A stretch of 64,000 nucleotides of DNA from Vibrio gelatinilyticus (GTDB lineage Bacteria > Pseudomonadota > Gammaproteobacteria > Enterobacterales > Vibrionaceae). The translations under genes were made by a program, and so were the position numbers. Each line of letters opens with the position of its first letter. Position 1 is the first letter of the stretch. Of the stretch, positions 44,855 through 53,656 are shown in pieces. The stretch covers positions 1 through 64,000 of the forward strand of contig NZ_JAJNNZ010000018.1 in assembly GCF_022836845.1 (NCBI RefSeq). The letters run 5' to 3'. Under the pieces are notes generated by a model. That model worked only from the letters and a program-made list of their open reading frames with translations, did no database searches and had not been told where the DNA came from.

Positions 44855-46224
44855 GTATGGTGAATATTGCACTTTCTGGTTTAAACGCCAATCGAGTGGC
44901 GATGAACGTGACGGCACAGAATGTCGCCAATGTGAATACACCAGGGTACAGCAGACAGCAGGCGCTAACGGCCGCTGTTCATGGTGGTGTATCCAATGCG
45001 CAGAGCCCCGGCATGGGGGTCGAGGTGACGAGCATTCGACGTGTCACCGATCAATTTGTAGTGAAACAGACATGGTCAACCAATACCATGTCGTCTTACG
45101 CAGAAAAATTCACTACCAACATGAGCCTGCTGGAAAATACTTTAGGGGCTGACGGCTTTAGCCTTTCAGCTGGCCTTGATAGTCTTTTTGCTTCGCTGCA
45201 TGACGCGACCACAAAACCCGAATCTATCCCTCTGCGTCAGCAAATTATTAACGAGTCAGAAGCATTATCAAGACGCTTTAATACGCTAAACGAGTCTTTG
45301 TACAACCAGCACAAAGACATGAGCGATCAGCGTACGGCTGCTGTGGCTCATGGCAACAGCTTGATTGAAAACATCGCAGAGGTGAACAAAAAGATTGTCG
45401 AGATGCAAGGCACCGGTGGCAACCCTGCCCAGCTCATGGACACCCGAGATGCCCTAGTGGGTGAACTGTCTAAAGTGATGGAAGTAAGAACCACCGAACA
45501 AGCTGATGGCAGCATTCAAGTGGCGCTGGCTTCTGGGCAGCCGCTAGTCATGGGAGGGGATTTTGGCCAGCTAAAAGCCACGCCTGATCCGACAGACCCA
45601 TATTTGGCCGATATGCATATAGAGTTTGCCAAGCAGACGTTCGCAATTGCCGATTCGGTGGGTGGTCAACTTGGCTCAATCAATGATTACCAAACAGAAG
45701 TGCTCAAACCTTATCAAACCGCGATTGATGACATGGCGCGCTCGTTGGCTGATGAATTTAATGCAGTACTGGCAACAGGTACCGACCTTAATGGCAACCC
45801 TGGTGCGCCGCTGTTTACCTACGATCCGGCAAACCCAGCCGCGAGCTTAGACATTACCAATCTCAAAGCCGCTGAATTGGCGTTTTCGTCAGACGGCACG
45901 CCGGGTAACAGTGACGTGTTAAAAGATCTCATTGATATCAGTAGCAAGCCCGTCGCGATTACCGGCTTTGGCTCGTTGTCTTTGAACGATGCTTTTACTG
46001 CTATGGTGGGCGAAACCGCCATCAAAGCTCGTCAGGCAGAGGCCGATTATCAGGCGAAAAACTCAATGAGTGAACAAGCGATTGCGGCGAGAAATAACCT
46101 GAGTGCGGTTAATAGCGATGAAGAAGCTGCCAACCTGATGACATTTGCCAACGCGCACAACGCCAACATGAAAGTCATAAGTACAGCGAATCAACTGTTT
46201 GATTCGGTTATTCAGTTGTTCTAG
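44851..46224 (+). CDS. flgK: FlgK, hook-filament junction protein HAP1 (lateral)
   Basis: A 457-residue hook-associated protein (E. coli 547; lateral versions are shorter). The N-terminus is IALSGLNANRVAMNVTAQNV ANVNTPGYSRQ, the C-terminus LSAVNSDEEAANLMTFANAH NANMKVISTANQLFDSVIQLF. The start codon overlaps the flgJ stop (ATGA), so translation is coupled. Confidence 0.93.
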   Translation: MSMVNIALSGLNANRVAMNVTAQNVANVNTPGYSRQQALTAAVHGGVSNAQSPGMGVEVTSIRRVTDQFVVKQTWSTNTMSSYAEKFTTNMSLLENTLGADGFSLSAGLDSLFASLHDATTKPESIPLRQQIINESEALSRRFNTLNESLYNQHKDMSDQRTAAVAHGNSLIENIAEVNKKIVEMQGTGGNPAQLMDTRDALVGELSKVMEVRTTEQADGSIQVALASGQPLVMGGDFGQLKATPDPTDPYLADMHIEFAKQTFAIADSVGGQLGSINDYQTEVLKPYQTAIDDMARSLADEFNAVLATGTDLNGNPGAPLFTYDPANPAASLDITNLKAAELAFSSDGTPGNSDVLKDLIDISSKPVAITGFGSLSLNDAFTAMVGETAIKARQAEADYQAKNSMSEQAIAARNNLSAVNSDEEAANLMTFANAHNANMKVISTANQLFDSVIQLF

Positions 46225-46232
46225 GAGCGACC

Positions 46233-47132
46233 ATGAGAATTAGTGATACTCAATTTAGCCAAATGATGATGCAAAGCTTGCAGAGTAACAACGCAGGTTT
46301 GGGTAAGGTAATGCAACAAATGGCCACGGGTGATCGCCTCACCAAGTTATCTGATGACCCGATGGCGTCTATCCGCTTGCTCAACCTTGATCGAGAAGGC
46401 AGTGCCATTAATCAATACCAGCGCAATATCGAAAACGTAAAAACGACACTCTCTAGCCAGGAAGTGTATTTGGATTCCGCAAATGAAGGCCTAAAGAGCA
46501 TGCGGGAGTTAGTGTTGTGGGGTGCAAATGGCACCCTGACTGACGAGGACCGTGCAGGTATGGTTGCGGAGCTTGAAAGCTTAAAAGATGCTTTAGCAGC
46601 TTCTTTTAATGCCCAGGATGAAGAAGGAAACTATCTGTTCTCTGGCACCAAAACAGACACACCGTCGATTTCAAATGGTGGCGGCGGTTACGTACTCGAT
46701 GGCAACAGTGACAAACGCATAGTGACCGTGGCTAAGGGCGTGACCATGGAGTCAAATTTGACTGCGCAAGATATTTTAGATCTTGGGGGCGGCGCCAATG
46801 TACTCAACCAGATTGACGCACTGATTGTCGAATTTAAGAACCCGAGTCCAAATTTTCAAACGGAAGTGGGTGACACACTAGATGCGATCGATGATACCTT
46901 GGCTAATGTGCTAGGGGCGATGACCACAATTGGTGGGCGTCACAATAATCTGGATCTTATGGACAGCGCTCACGGTGATAACCAATTGTTTGTCGATAAA
47001 GTTTCTAGTGATCTCTCAGCACTGGATTACGGTGAGGCTTCGGTGCGCTTGAGTAACTACATGGCTGCGTTACAAGCGACACAAGCCAGTTACATGAAAA
47101 TCAATGATTTATCATTATTTGATCGACTATAA
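46233..47132 (+). CDS. flgL: FlgL, hook-filament junction protein HAP3 (lateral)
   Basis: A 299-residue flagellin-related protein (E. coli 317). The N-terminus MRISDTQFSQMMMQSLQSNN AGLGKVMQQMATGDRLTKLS DDP and the C-terminus LSNYMAALQATQASYMKIND LSLFDRL are the paired D0/D1 helices of HAP3. AGGAGCG lies before the ATG. Confidence 0.93.
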   Translation: MRISDTQFSQMMMQSLQSNNAGLGKVMQQMATGDRLTKLSDDPMASIRLLNLDREGSAINQYQRNIENVKTTLSSQEVYLDSANEGLKSMRELVLWGANGTLTDEDRAGMVAELESLKDALAASFNAQDEEGNYLFSGTKTDTPSISNGGGGYVLDGNSDKRIVTVAKGVTMESNLTAQDILDLGGGANVLNQIDALIVEFKNPSPNFQTEVGDTLDAIDDTLANVLGAMTTIGGRHNNLDLMDSAHGDNQLFVDKVSSDLSALDYGEASVRLSNYMAALQATQASYMKINDLSLFDRL

Positions 47133-47147
47133 AGAAAGGATATCAGC

Positions 47148-48188
47148 ATGGCAGTGAGTACGGTTGAAGTCAGGCCGCACAGTGTAAGATTAACCGGGCA
47201 AGAGGCGGCAACGATAGCGCCTTCCCAAGCCTCTAATTCGGCCACCTCACTGACCCAGCGCTACCTTAAACCTCAGGCTGACATGACGTCGGCCTATTCC
47301 TTATCTGGCGTTCTACTCACCCAGGGGCAGCAACACGCCACGTCAGTGCAGATCGCCAGTAAAGCGCTCCAGAGTGTCGGTCGCGAGCTGACCATGGTTA
47401 AGCGAAACTTAACCCAAGCCATGGGGCGTAACGTGAGCTCCAATACGGGACTAAATGAGAGTTTATCCCAGTCAAAGCGTCAGATCGTCGGTACGCTTGA
47501 ACGAGCACGTTTTGATGGGCAACGCGTCGTGGATAACGAGCTGCGCCTAAAACTCGATAGCGCTGATGTCAGGCGTTTTTCTGTGCCGGGACTCAATGTT
47601 CATCGTTTGAGTGATAAGCCTGAACAGGTGCGCTTGGACTTTCCACAGGGCGGATCGGTCATGATGCGTTTTGACGGTGATGCAGACAGTGCTAAGACCA
47701 TTAAAATGCTTGATAGAAACCTGATTCCAATGGGGATGAGAGCTTCCCTTGCCGCTGACGGTACTGTGCTATTCGAAGCAAAAGAATCGGCATTTAACCA
47801 AATGCAGCAAAAGGTGATGGTGACAGGTCAAGGGCACCGCTTTCCCGCAGGGCAAGCGAATGTGTTTGGTATCAAGGCTGAGCCAGATGGTATTGCAGAG
47901 CTGCAGTTTGATACCGGTTCGCGTGAGGGCATTAAGCAGACCATTGTTAAGGTTAATCAGCACATTAAACAGGTGCAATTGAGCCTAGAAGATGCCAAGC
48001 AATTTAATAGCCAGCTTAATCAGCAAATGCACAAAATCCAAAGACAATCTAACGTGGTTTCTGAGCAGCAAGTGACTCAGAAATTGCAGCAAATCCAATC
48101 CCTATCCAATGACTTCACCTCGACCTTTCAGGCTGTCAATGCCCAGGCAAACGTAAGACGACACACAGTGGTCGCATTGCTTAAGTAA
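47148..48188 (+). CDS. Flagellin/HAP-like protein of unknown role after flgL
   Basis: A 346-residue protein, 16 bp after flgL with AAGGATA before its ATG, so cotranscribed. Residues about 60-110 (VQIASKALQSVGRELTMVKRN) and 255-340 (QTIVKVNQHIKQVQLSLEDA to LSNDFTSTFQAVNAQANVRR) form long amphipathic helices around a beta-rich middle, the layout of a hook-associated or flagellin-like protein, but the usual flagellin end motifs are absent. A gene at this place is called lafW in some lateral (Flag-2) systems; whether this one is homologous I cannot tell. Confidence 0.7.
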   Translation: MAVSTVEVRPHSVRLTGQEAATIAPSQASNSATSLTQRYLKPQADMTSAYSLSGVLLTQGQQHATSVQIASKALQSVGRELTMVKRNLTQAMGRNVSSNTGLNESLSQSKRQIVGTLERARFDGQRVVDNELRLKLDSADVRRFSVPGLNVHRLSDKPEQVRLDFPQGGSVMMRFDGDADSAKTIKMLDRNLIPMGMRASLAADGTVLFEAKESAFNQMQQKVMVTGQGHRFPAGQANVFGIKAEPDGIAELQFDTGSREGIKQTIVKVNQHIKQVQLSLEDAKQFNSQLNQQMHKIQRQSNVVSEQQVTQKLQQIQSLSNDFTSTFQAVNAQANVRRHTVVALLK

Positions 48189-48224
48189 CCCCCTCAACAA
48201 AACACTCTACGAGCACAAACTGAT

Positions 48225-48246
48225 GCGTCACTGTCACAAGTGACGC
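48225..48246 (+). terminator. Hairpin after the flg operon
   Basis: GCGTCACT-GTCACA-AGTGACGC is a perfect 8-bp stem 36 bp after the last flg-operon gene. No T-run follows, so it may protect the mRNA end rather than terminate alone. Confidence 0.5.
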
Positions 48247-48409
48247 CGCTAAAGTACATTTTCACATAGCGTATTCCCGTGCTGAAACACTACTGCACTC
48301 AATAAGGTGACCATTGCAGATGGTGCAGGCATGCTATCAATCGGCTATGTGTCGTCCTTGTATCATTTAACTACGATTCTCTTGTAAAGATGTTCTTAAG
48401 AGAGGGCCA

Positions 48410-48703
48410 TTAGATCAAAAAGAAAAAATAGAGAAAACAGATAAAGGCCAGCAAAGTGGCTGATAAGGTTGGATAGATGATGTGGGAATCTTGTTTACCA
48501 GTGCGTTGAAAGCACAGAAAACTAAGTAAAATATTGTAGACCACTAACAGTAAACTGATCATGGTACCGCTTCGCAGAGACAGCGAAGTGAGCTGTGAGA
48601 GGAACATCGCCAACAAAACATAATCGATCACAATCAGCCACATAAAGGCTTTTTGTAAGCTGTCCTTTTTGTCGTGTTGAATGTGTGGTTGAGTTTGGCG
48701 CAT
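48410..48703 (-). CDS. Small three-helix membrane protein
   Basis: A 97-residue protein with three predicted membrane helices (AFMWLIVIDYVLLAMFLSQL, SGTMISLLLVVYNILLSFL, SATLLAFICFLYFFFLI) and a polar N-terminus. It sits between the converging flg and laf arms, 91 bp downstream of lafU on the same strand but beyond its stop. Start MRQTQPHIQ with AAACTC upstream, so the ribosome site is weak. I do not recognise it; a lateral-flagellum accessory role is only guilt by location. Confidence 0.55.
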   Translation of the reverse strand: MRQTQPHIQHDKKDSLQKAFMWLIVIDYVLLAMFLSQLTSLSLRSGTMISLLLVVYNILLSFLCFQRTGKQDSHIIYPTLSATLLAFICFLYFFFLI

Positions 48704-48794
48704 AGCAAACTGACCCTAGTTAGCAAATAATGAAGACAACAGCTCTCATCGCGCAACGCCAGATAGGCGCCGCACTGATAAGCTCATGAAAATG

Positions 48795-49787
48795 CTAAAA
48801 CTCTTGAGAGTTCTGTGTGCCGCTTTCTGGCAGTATAGAATAGCGAATCGTATCTTGCCTCAAAACAGGCTGATTAAAGATGGCTTTTTCTTTGGCCTGA
48901 TTCAATTCACTGTCTTGCTGGTTGCCAAATAGGGTATCGAGGACCTGGGCTGCTGGTGTGGTCAATACGAACAACTCGATGCGGCGGTTTTCACTTGAGT
49001 CAGGTTCTGCAGGGTTGAGTAAGGCGCGATCTGACATGCCTGTGACTTGCATCACCCGAGTTTCTGGCATGCCACCGGCAACCAGAGTTTGACGAGCAAT
49101 ATTGGCGCGAGTCGCGGATAGCTCCCAGTTAGAAGTGTGGCCAAAACGTTTCTTAAACTGCGTTGAATCAGTGTGACCACTTATGATGATTGGATTTTCA
49201 ACACGTTGAAATACTGGCGCAAACGCGAGTAATAAGTCTTCGAAGAAAGGCGTTAATGCAGAGCCGCCGCGATCAAACATGTGCTGTTTGTAGTCGTCTT
49301 GCAGCACGACACGTAGGCCTTGTGGTGTTATGGTGACATGTACATTGCCTTGAGCACTGATCTGCTTGGCTACGTGATCAATCACTTGTGCTAATACCGC
49401 AAGCTGCTCTTGAGTATCAAACGTGCCGGGGATTAAAGAATCGCTCTCAGGGCCATTACGGTCACCGTTGAAAAATGACGTCACTACATGGTTAGAGTCA
49501 TGCTTGCTTGGCACCGAAGAATTCGATGCCAAGTCGATAGGCGATAAACTTTGAGACGTATCAAAAGGGTTACCACTACCTTGGTCAAAGACACTGGCCA
49601 TTTGCAGATGAGCCACAATCGCTTTGCGCTCATCTTTATCAACGACCTGCATAACCCACAGAACCAGGAATAGCGACATAAGAGCAATCATAAAGTCCGC
49701 AAACGCGACCTTCCAGGCGCTACCATGAGATTGTTCGTGGCTTCTTCGAGAAGCGCGCTTAAAGACCACATGCTCTTGTTTTTGCAT
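48795..49787 (-). CDS. lafU: LafU, lateral motor stator (MotB-like)
   Basis: A 330-residue stator subunit. The single N-terminal helix carries the proton-accepting aspartate (AFADFMIALMSLFLVLWVM), then a linker and a C-terminal OmpA-like peptidoglycan-binding domain (IIISGHTDSTQFKKRFGHTS NWELSATRAN, ENRRIELFVL). It pairs with LafT; the TAA of lafT overlaps its ATG and GGAGGG is the ribosome site. The lateral stator is known to use protons in V. parahaemolyticus. Confidence 0.94.
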   Translation of the reverse strand: MQKQEHVVFKRASRRSHEQSHGSAWKVAFADFMIALMSLFLVLWVMQVVDKDERKAIVAHLQMASVFDQGSGNPFDTSQSLSPIDLASNSSVPSKHDSNHVVTSFFNGDRNGPESDSLIPGTFDTQEQLAVLAQVIDHVAKQISAQGNVHVTITPQGLRVVLQDDYKQHMFDRGGSALTPFFEDLLLAFAPVFQRVENPIIISGHTDSTQFKKRFGHTSNWELSATRANIARQTLVAGGMPETRVMQVTGMSDRALLNPAEPDSSENRRIELFVLTTPAAQVLDTLFGNQQDSELNQAKEKAIFNQPVLRQDTIRYSILPESGTQNSQEF

Positions 49788-50644
49788 TATCCCTCCTGTT
49801 CAGCTAGCCACTTCTCCATTTGATTAAATGTCGGTTTGATGTCTAGCTGAATGTGTTTACGGCCTGCATCGATAGCTAACAATGTCGGCTTTTTGGCTAC
49901 ATACGCAACCAAAGTGGCGCGGATGCAGTCGAACGCGGACATGTCTCGCTTAACTCGTTGAGCCATGGCGTTACTTGCAGGGTCTAAACAGCAGTAACAG
50001 CCAAAAATTCCTAAAAATGTACCTACAAGAGCAGCGGCGACATGGTAGCCAATTAAAGCAATAGAGCCATCAATCGCCGACATTGTGATGATGATGCCTC
50101 CCACGGCGGCAAGAATACCAAATCCAGGGAGTGCCTCTGCTGTGCGCTGCATTGAGCGAGAAGGGAGTAATAAGTCTGCTTCTATCGCTTCAATTTCTTG
50201 TTCAAGTAAGCCCTCTAATTCATGAGGCGACATTTGTCCCATTGCCATTAAACGTAAATTGTCGGTAATGAAAGAAACCAAGCGATAATCTTGGCGAACC
50301 AGCGGATAACGGGCAAATATCGGGCTCTGTTCTGGGTTTTCGATGTGTCGGTCTAACGCTTTGAAGCCACCACTGCGCACGGTTTCTAACAGCGCCTGCA
50401 ATAGAGCCATGAGTTCCATATAGAACCCAGCTTCGTCTTTTGGCGGAGAAACGATGGCGCGCAGCTGTAGGCGCATCTCTTTGAGCACCTGAGGTGGGTT
50501 GCCGACAATTAGAGAGCCAACCGTAGCGCCAATAATGATCAGGAATTCAGCAGGTTGCCAAATTGCTGCCATTTTGCCTCCGGCCCAAACGTAGCCGCCG
50601 AAGACACAAATCAAAATGATGATTGCGCCAGTAAACTTTTGCAT
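49787..50644 (-). CDS. lafT: LafT, lateral motor stator (MotA-like)
   Basis: A 285-residue four-helix inner-membrane stator subunit (MotA fold, E. coli 295). It begins MQKFTGAIIILICVFGGYVW AGG, and has the conserved periplasm-side LPGFGILAAVGGIIITM and LVGTFLGIFGCYC helices with the charged cytoplasmic loop between. AGGAGTCAG precedes the ATG. Coupled to lafU. Confidence 0.95.
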   Translation of the reverse strand: MQKFTGAIIILICVFGGYVWAGGKMAAIWQPAEFLIIIGATVGSLIVGNPPQVLKEMRLQLRAIVSPPKDEAGFYMELMALLQALLETVRSGGFKALDRHIENPEQSPIFARYPLVRQDYRLVSFITDNLRLMAMGQMSPHELEGLLEQEIEAIEADLLLPSRSMQRTAEALPGFGILAAVGGIIITMSAIDGSIALIGYHVAAALVGTFLGIFGCYCCLDPASNAMAQRVKRDMSAFDCIRATLVAYVAKKPTLLAIDAGRKHIQLDIKPTFNQMEKWLAEQEG

Positions 50645-50653
50645 ATCTGACTC

Positions 50654-51382
50654 CTAACAGGATAAATGGTGATTGAGTTGTTTTAGCGCTTGTTTGTGGA
50701 GCTGACAGATCCGAGGTGGTGTCAGTTCTAGCACAAGAGCGATTTCATGTAAGTTAAGATCGTGCTGATAGAACAGGGTGAGAAGCAGTTGCTCGCGTTT
50801 GGCCAATTTGCTCAGCGCCACTTCAAGACTGCGGCGCATGTGCTCATGATTGACCCCATCAAAAGCATGATCCGATTGAGCTTCAAAGCCAGTTTCCAGC
50901 AGTTGATCTAAGCTTTGCATTTCACCGGCAAGCGACGCATTCAGCCGGGATTGATAGTCGGCGTTGTCAGTGCCAAGCGCGGCAATGATTTCAGCGTCAG
51001 AAGGTGGTCGACCCAAAGCCTTGGTTAAATCTCGAGTGATGTCATTGAGCTCATGCGCTTGCTGCCGTGTTTTTCGAGAACGCCAGTCGAGTCGCCTTAA
51101 CTCGTCGAGAATCGCGCCACGAATACGGCACACGGCATAGGCCGGAAAGTTAGGGTCGTCGATATTGCCGTAGCGTCGACCGGCTTCAAGTAAGCCAATC
51201 AGGCCAATTTGCTGCATGTCTTCGTAGCTGCAATGCGTTGAAGTGTGATTACGCAGTTGATTGACCACTCTTTTGACCAAGATTTGATGCTGGTTGAGCA
51301 GTTTATTCTCATCAATAGCTGGCGAGGAGGACGCAACGTCATTGTCCTGGCCATAGCTATCGGTTAGGTTCATATCCAGCAT
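50654..51382 (-). CDS. lafS: LafS, lateral sigma28 factor (FliA-like)
   Basis: A 242-residue sigma factor for late lateral genes such as lafA. Region 2 reads CSYEDMQQIGLIGLLEAGRR YG and FPAYAVCRIRGAILDELRRL DWR; region 3 follows, and the region 4 helix-turn-helix is LLTLFYQHDLNLHEIALVLE LTPPRICQLHKQAL. It would be held inactive by FlgM until the hook is finished. It sits in the order lafF-S-T-U seen in V. parahaemolyticus. Confidence 0.95.
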   Translation of the reverse strand: MLDMNLTDSYGQDNDVASSSPAIDENKLLNQHQILVKRVVNQLRNHTSTHCSYEDMQQIGLIGLLEAGRRYGNIDDPNFPAYAVCRIRGAILDELRRLDWRSRKTRQQAHELNDITRDLTKALGRPPSDAEIIAALGTDNADYQSRLNASLAGEMQSLDQLLETGFEAQSDHAFDGVNHEHMRRSLEVALSKLAKREQLLLTLFYQHDLNLHEIALVLELTPPRICQLHKQALKQLNHHLSC

Positions 51383-51390
51383 AAGCCCCC

Positions 51391-51876
51391 TTACTGCACA
51401 ACGTATTTGGTCAGCAAAATATCATCAATGTCACGCACGACATCGGTTCTTGCGAAGGCATCAAGGACCGTCTGCTTCACCTCGGCCTGCAGTTTTTCTA
51501 TCTTGTCTGCACCATGCAGGTCATCGTAGGTCTTTTGACTAAATAACTTTAAAACCGCATTGCGAACCACAGGCATGTAGTTGTCGATCTTTTCGATTCG
51601 GTCAGGACGGCTGGTTTCTACCGCCATTTCGAGCATGACGAAGTGAGTTTGTTTTTTACCTTTAACGCTAAGCACCAGCTTTTCCAGTGGGTGGAAACTT
51701 GGTCCTTGGTAGCTGCTACTCTTGTCTGTTAAAAAGGAAAAAGGTGAGTCTGATAGCTCTGAACTCGGCGAGTTTTTAAAATACCATGCTGCGCCAAACA
51801 CAGTGGCACCAGAGACCACCACGCTGGTGATAATCATCATAATAAACATGGCGAAAAATTGTGGTTTCGTCATCAT
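51391..51876 (-). CDS. lafF: LafF, FliL-like basal body protein
   Basis: A 161-residue FliL family protein with one N-terminal membrane helix (FFAMFIMMIITSVVVSGATV) and a periplasmic domain (FHPLEKLVLSVKGKKQTHFV MLEMAVETS, VVRNAVLKLFSQKTYDDL). FliL rings surround the stator and aid torque at high load. GGAAAGCA precedes the start; the family assignment comes from topology, length and place next to fliK- and fliA-type genes. Confidence 0.85.
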   Translation of the reverse strand: MMTKPQFFAMFIMMIITSVVVSGATVFGAAWYFKNSPSSELSDSPFSFLTDKSSSYQGPSFHPLEKLVLSVKGKKQTHFVMLEMAVETSRPDRIEKIDNYMPVVRNAVLKLFSQKTYDDLHGADKIEKLQAEVKQTVLDAFARTDVVRDIDDILLTKYVVQ

Positions 51877-51895
51877 TGCTTTCCTTGTTATGACA

Positions 51896-52957
51896 CTAAG
51901 CTTGGGTATTTAGCCAGTGCTCAGATTGAGTAAATGTGGTGCTATCGTCATGGTGGTTGTTGGCAGAGAACACGGTTATATCATCGTCAGATTGTGGGTC
52001 GTGTTGTCCTTCTCGTCCTTTGTCTGAACCCACATTCACTTCGACATGAACGAAATTTTGGTTTTGCAGTTCGGCTCTTAATCGTTCTGATACTTGCATC
52101 AAAGCTTCGCGAGTCGCCGCGGTGTTGGCATTGATTTGTACGCTCAACCTGTCACCCTCAACACGAACCATCAGATCGAGTTTGCCCAGATCGGGCGGGT
52201 CAAGGCGTATCTTCGCTTCTTGAAGATTTTGCTGTGCTTGCAGAGTGACGCGATCGTTAAGCACTTGCAGCATCTGCTCGCCCCATTTTCCTGCACTGGT
52301 GTCGACACGAACGCTGGCCCACTCAGCACTTGTTGTCGCAGATGTTGTTGCCAGAGCCTGAGATGGTGGAGAAGCGAGATCATTAACCACATTGGCTGAG
52401 CCGTTTGCGACCGCCGCTATCGCTTGCAGTGGTGTTTGCAGTGCCGGTTGTGAAGAGAGAGCACTGACACCTTCAAGATTCATTAATCTATTTGGCCCGG
52501 CCTCTTTTGCGGTATGAACAATGCTGTACTGCATTTGGCTGAGGCTGCGCTCATGGCTCACTTGATCAAGGTTGATGGATGGATTGGCAAAAGCGCTCAT
52601 GGAGGTGCGAGTTTGTGATGCCAAGCCTCGCTCAAACGTTTGTTGACCAAAAGCCATCAGGGGCTGAGTAGATTGCGCTCTTGTTTCACCAAATTCACCA
52701 AACCCTATGGTAAGGGATGCGATGAGCTGCTCGTCTGCATTAGTCTCGCTTTCTGCTTTGCGAGTATGATTATCTATACTCGTATCCTTGCCTTTAGACT
52801 GTGCAGATGAGCGCTGTTCATTTAAACGAAAAGCGGCCTCTGAACCGGATGGCTCGCCAGTGGATTGGGCCGGTTGGACGTTGTGCTCTTTAGCGTCTGC
52901 AGTGTTTCGGTTGCCCGAGTTGTGGTTTGCCGGCTGCGTTAACGTTGTATCTATCAT
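51896..52957 (-). CDS. lafE: LafE, hook-length control protein (FliK-like)
   Basis: A 353-residue FliK-like ruler/switch protein. The N-terminal two thirds are low in complexity and rich in N, S, Q and A. The folded C-terminal Flg_hook domain reads WGEQMLQVLNDRVTLQAQQN LQEAKIRLDPPDLGKLDLMV, then VEVNVGSDKG. It measures hook length and switches FlhB from hook to filament export. Confidence 0.9.
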   Translation of the reverse strand: MIDTTLTQPANHNSGNRNTADAKEHNVQPAQSTGEPSGSEAAFRLNEQRSSAQSKGKDTSIDNHTRKAESETNADEQLIASLTIGFGEFGETRAQSTQPLMAFGQQTFERGLASQTRTSMSAFANPSINLDQVSHERSLSQMQYSIVHTAKEAGPNRLMNLEGVSALSSQPALQTPLQAIAAVANGSANVVNDLASPPSQALATTSATTSAEWASVRVDTSAGKWGEQMLQVLNDRVTLQAQQNLQEAKIRLDPPDLGKLDLMVRVEGDRLSVQINANTAATREALMQVSERLRAELQNQNFVHVEVNVGSDKGREGQHDPQSDDDITVFSANNHHDDSTTFTQSEHWLNTQA

Positions 52958-52962
52958 CGCGA

Positions 52963-53274
52963 TTACTCCAAACTCATTGCTAGCTGATACGCCAGAGCAC
53001 CTTCACGCTGTTCGCCCAGATTCTTGAGCTGTCCTTCAACCTCTTTTGCCGCCGCTTCTAACGCTTCAAAGGCGTTTTTATGTGCCTCTTTCGCCTTGTT
53101 GATTTCTGGGGCTAAACGAGGGTCATGGAGGTATGGCCTATGGGTGGTCAAAAGCTCACGAAGCTGTAAGTCGTAGCGCTTTAGAGCATTCCAATCCTGG
53201 GTTTTAGTCGCGACCTGGATCAGATGAGACAGGTGACGAAATCGCTCCGGAGAGACTTTATGCTTGCTTGCCAA
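52963..53274 (-). CDS. lafD: LafD, FliT-like export chaperone
   Basis: A 103-residue, almost wholly helical protein in the FliT place (cap chaperone for FliD). It overlaps the end of lafC by 17 bases. Sequence resemblance to FliT is weak; position between fliS- and fliK-type genes carries the call. Confidence 0.75.
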   Translation of the reverse strand: MASKHKVSPERFRHLSHLIQVATKTQDWNALKRYDLQLRELLTTHRPYLHDPRLAPEINKAKEAHKNAFEALEAAAKEVEGQLKNLGEQREGALAYQLAMSLE

Positions 53275-53644
53275 AATTCAGCCATCCTTCTCGTATGTTG
53301 CTCATTACTCGCTCGACATTACCAAGCTTGTCTACGTCGTTCTGTACGCTTGCTTGATAGAGCTCTAGCTGACAAAACTCATACAACTGGTGTAGATTCT
53401 CAGCTACTTCGCCCCCTGTTTCGGTATCGAGCGCGCTGTCTAGACCAACGAGGATGTTCATACACTTGCTGATCCCTGCGCCTTTTTGCTCGAGTCGCCC
53501 AGCTTCAATGTGGCCGCGCACGCGTTCAACTTCGTCTAGCAGCCCGTCAATGAGCATCACCACCAGTTGGTGTGGGTTGGCCGAGGCCGCCTGCGCGTCT
53601 AAGTCGACCTGTTGATAGGAATCATAGCCAGAATCCATTAGCAT
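53258..53644 (-). CDS. lafC: LafC, FliS-like flagellin chaperone
   Basis: A 128-residue helical chaperone that binds the C-terminus of LafA flagellin and keeps it unfolded. The N-terminal NPHQLVVMLIDGLLDEVERV RG and ISKCMNILVGLDSALDTETG GEVAENLHQLYEFC are FliS hallmarks (E. coli 136). Follows lafB by 12 bases and overlaps lafD. Confidence 0.92.
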   Translation of the reverse strand: MLMDSGYDSYQQVDLDAQAASANPHQLVVMLIDGLLDEVERVRGHIEAGRLEQKGAGISKCMNILVGLDSALDTETGGEVAENLHQLYEFCQLELYQASVQNDVDKLGNVERVMSNIREGWLNFGKQA

Positions 53645-53656
53645 AATTGTTCTCTC

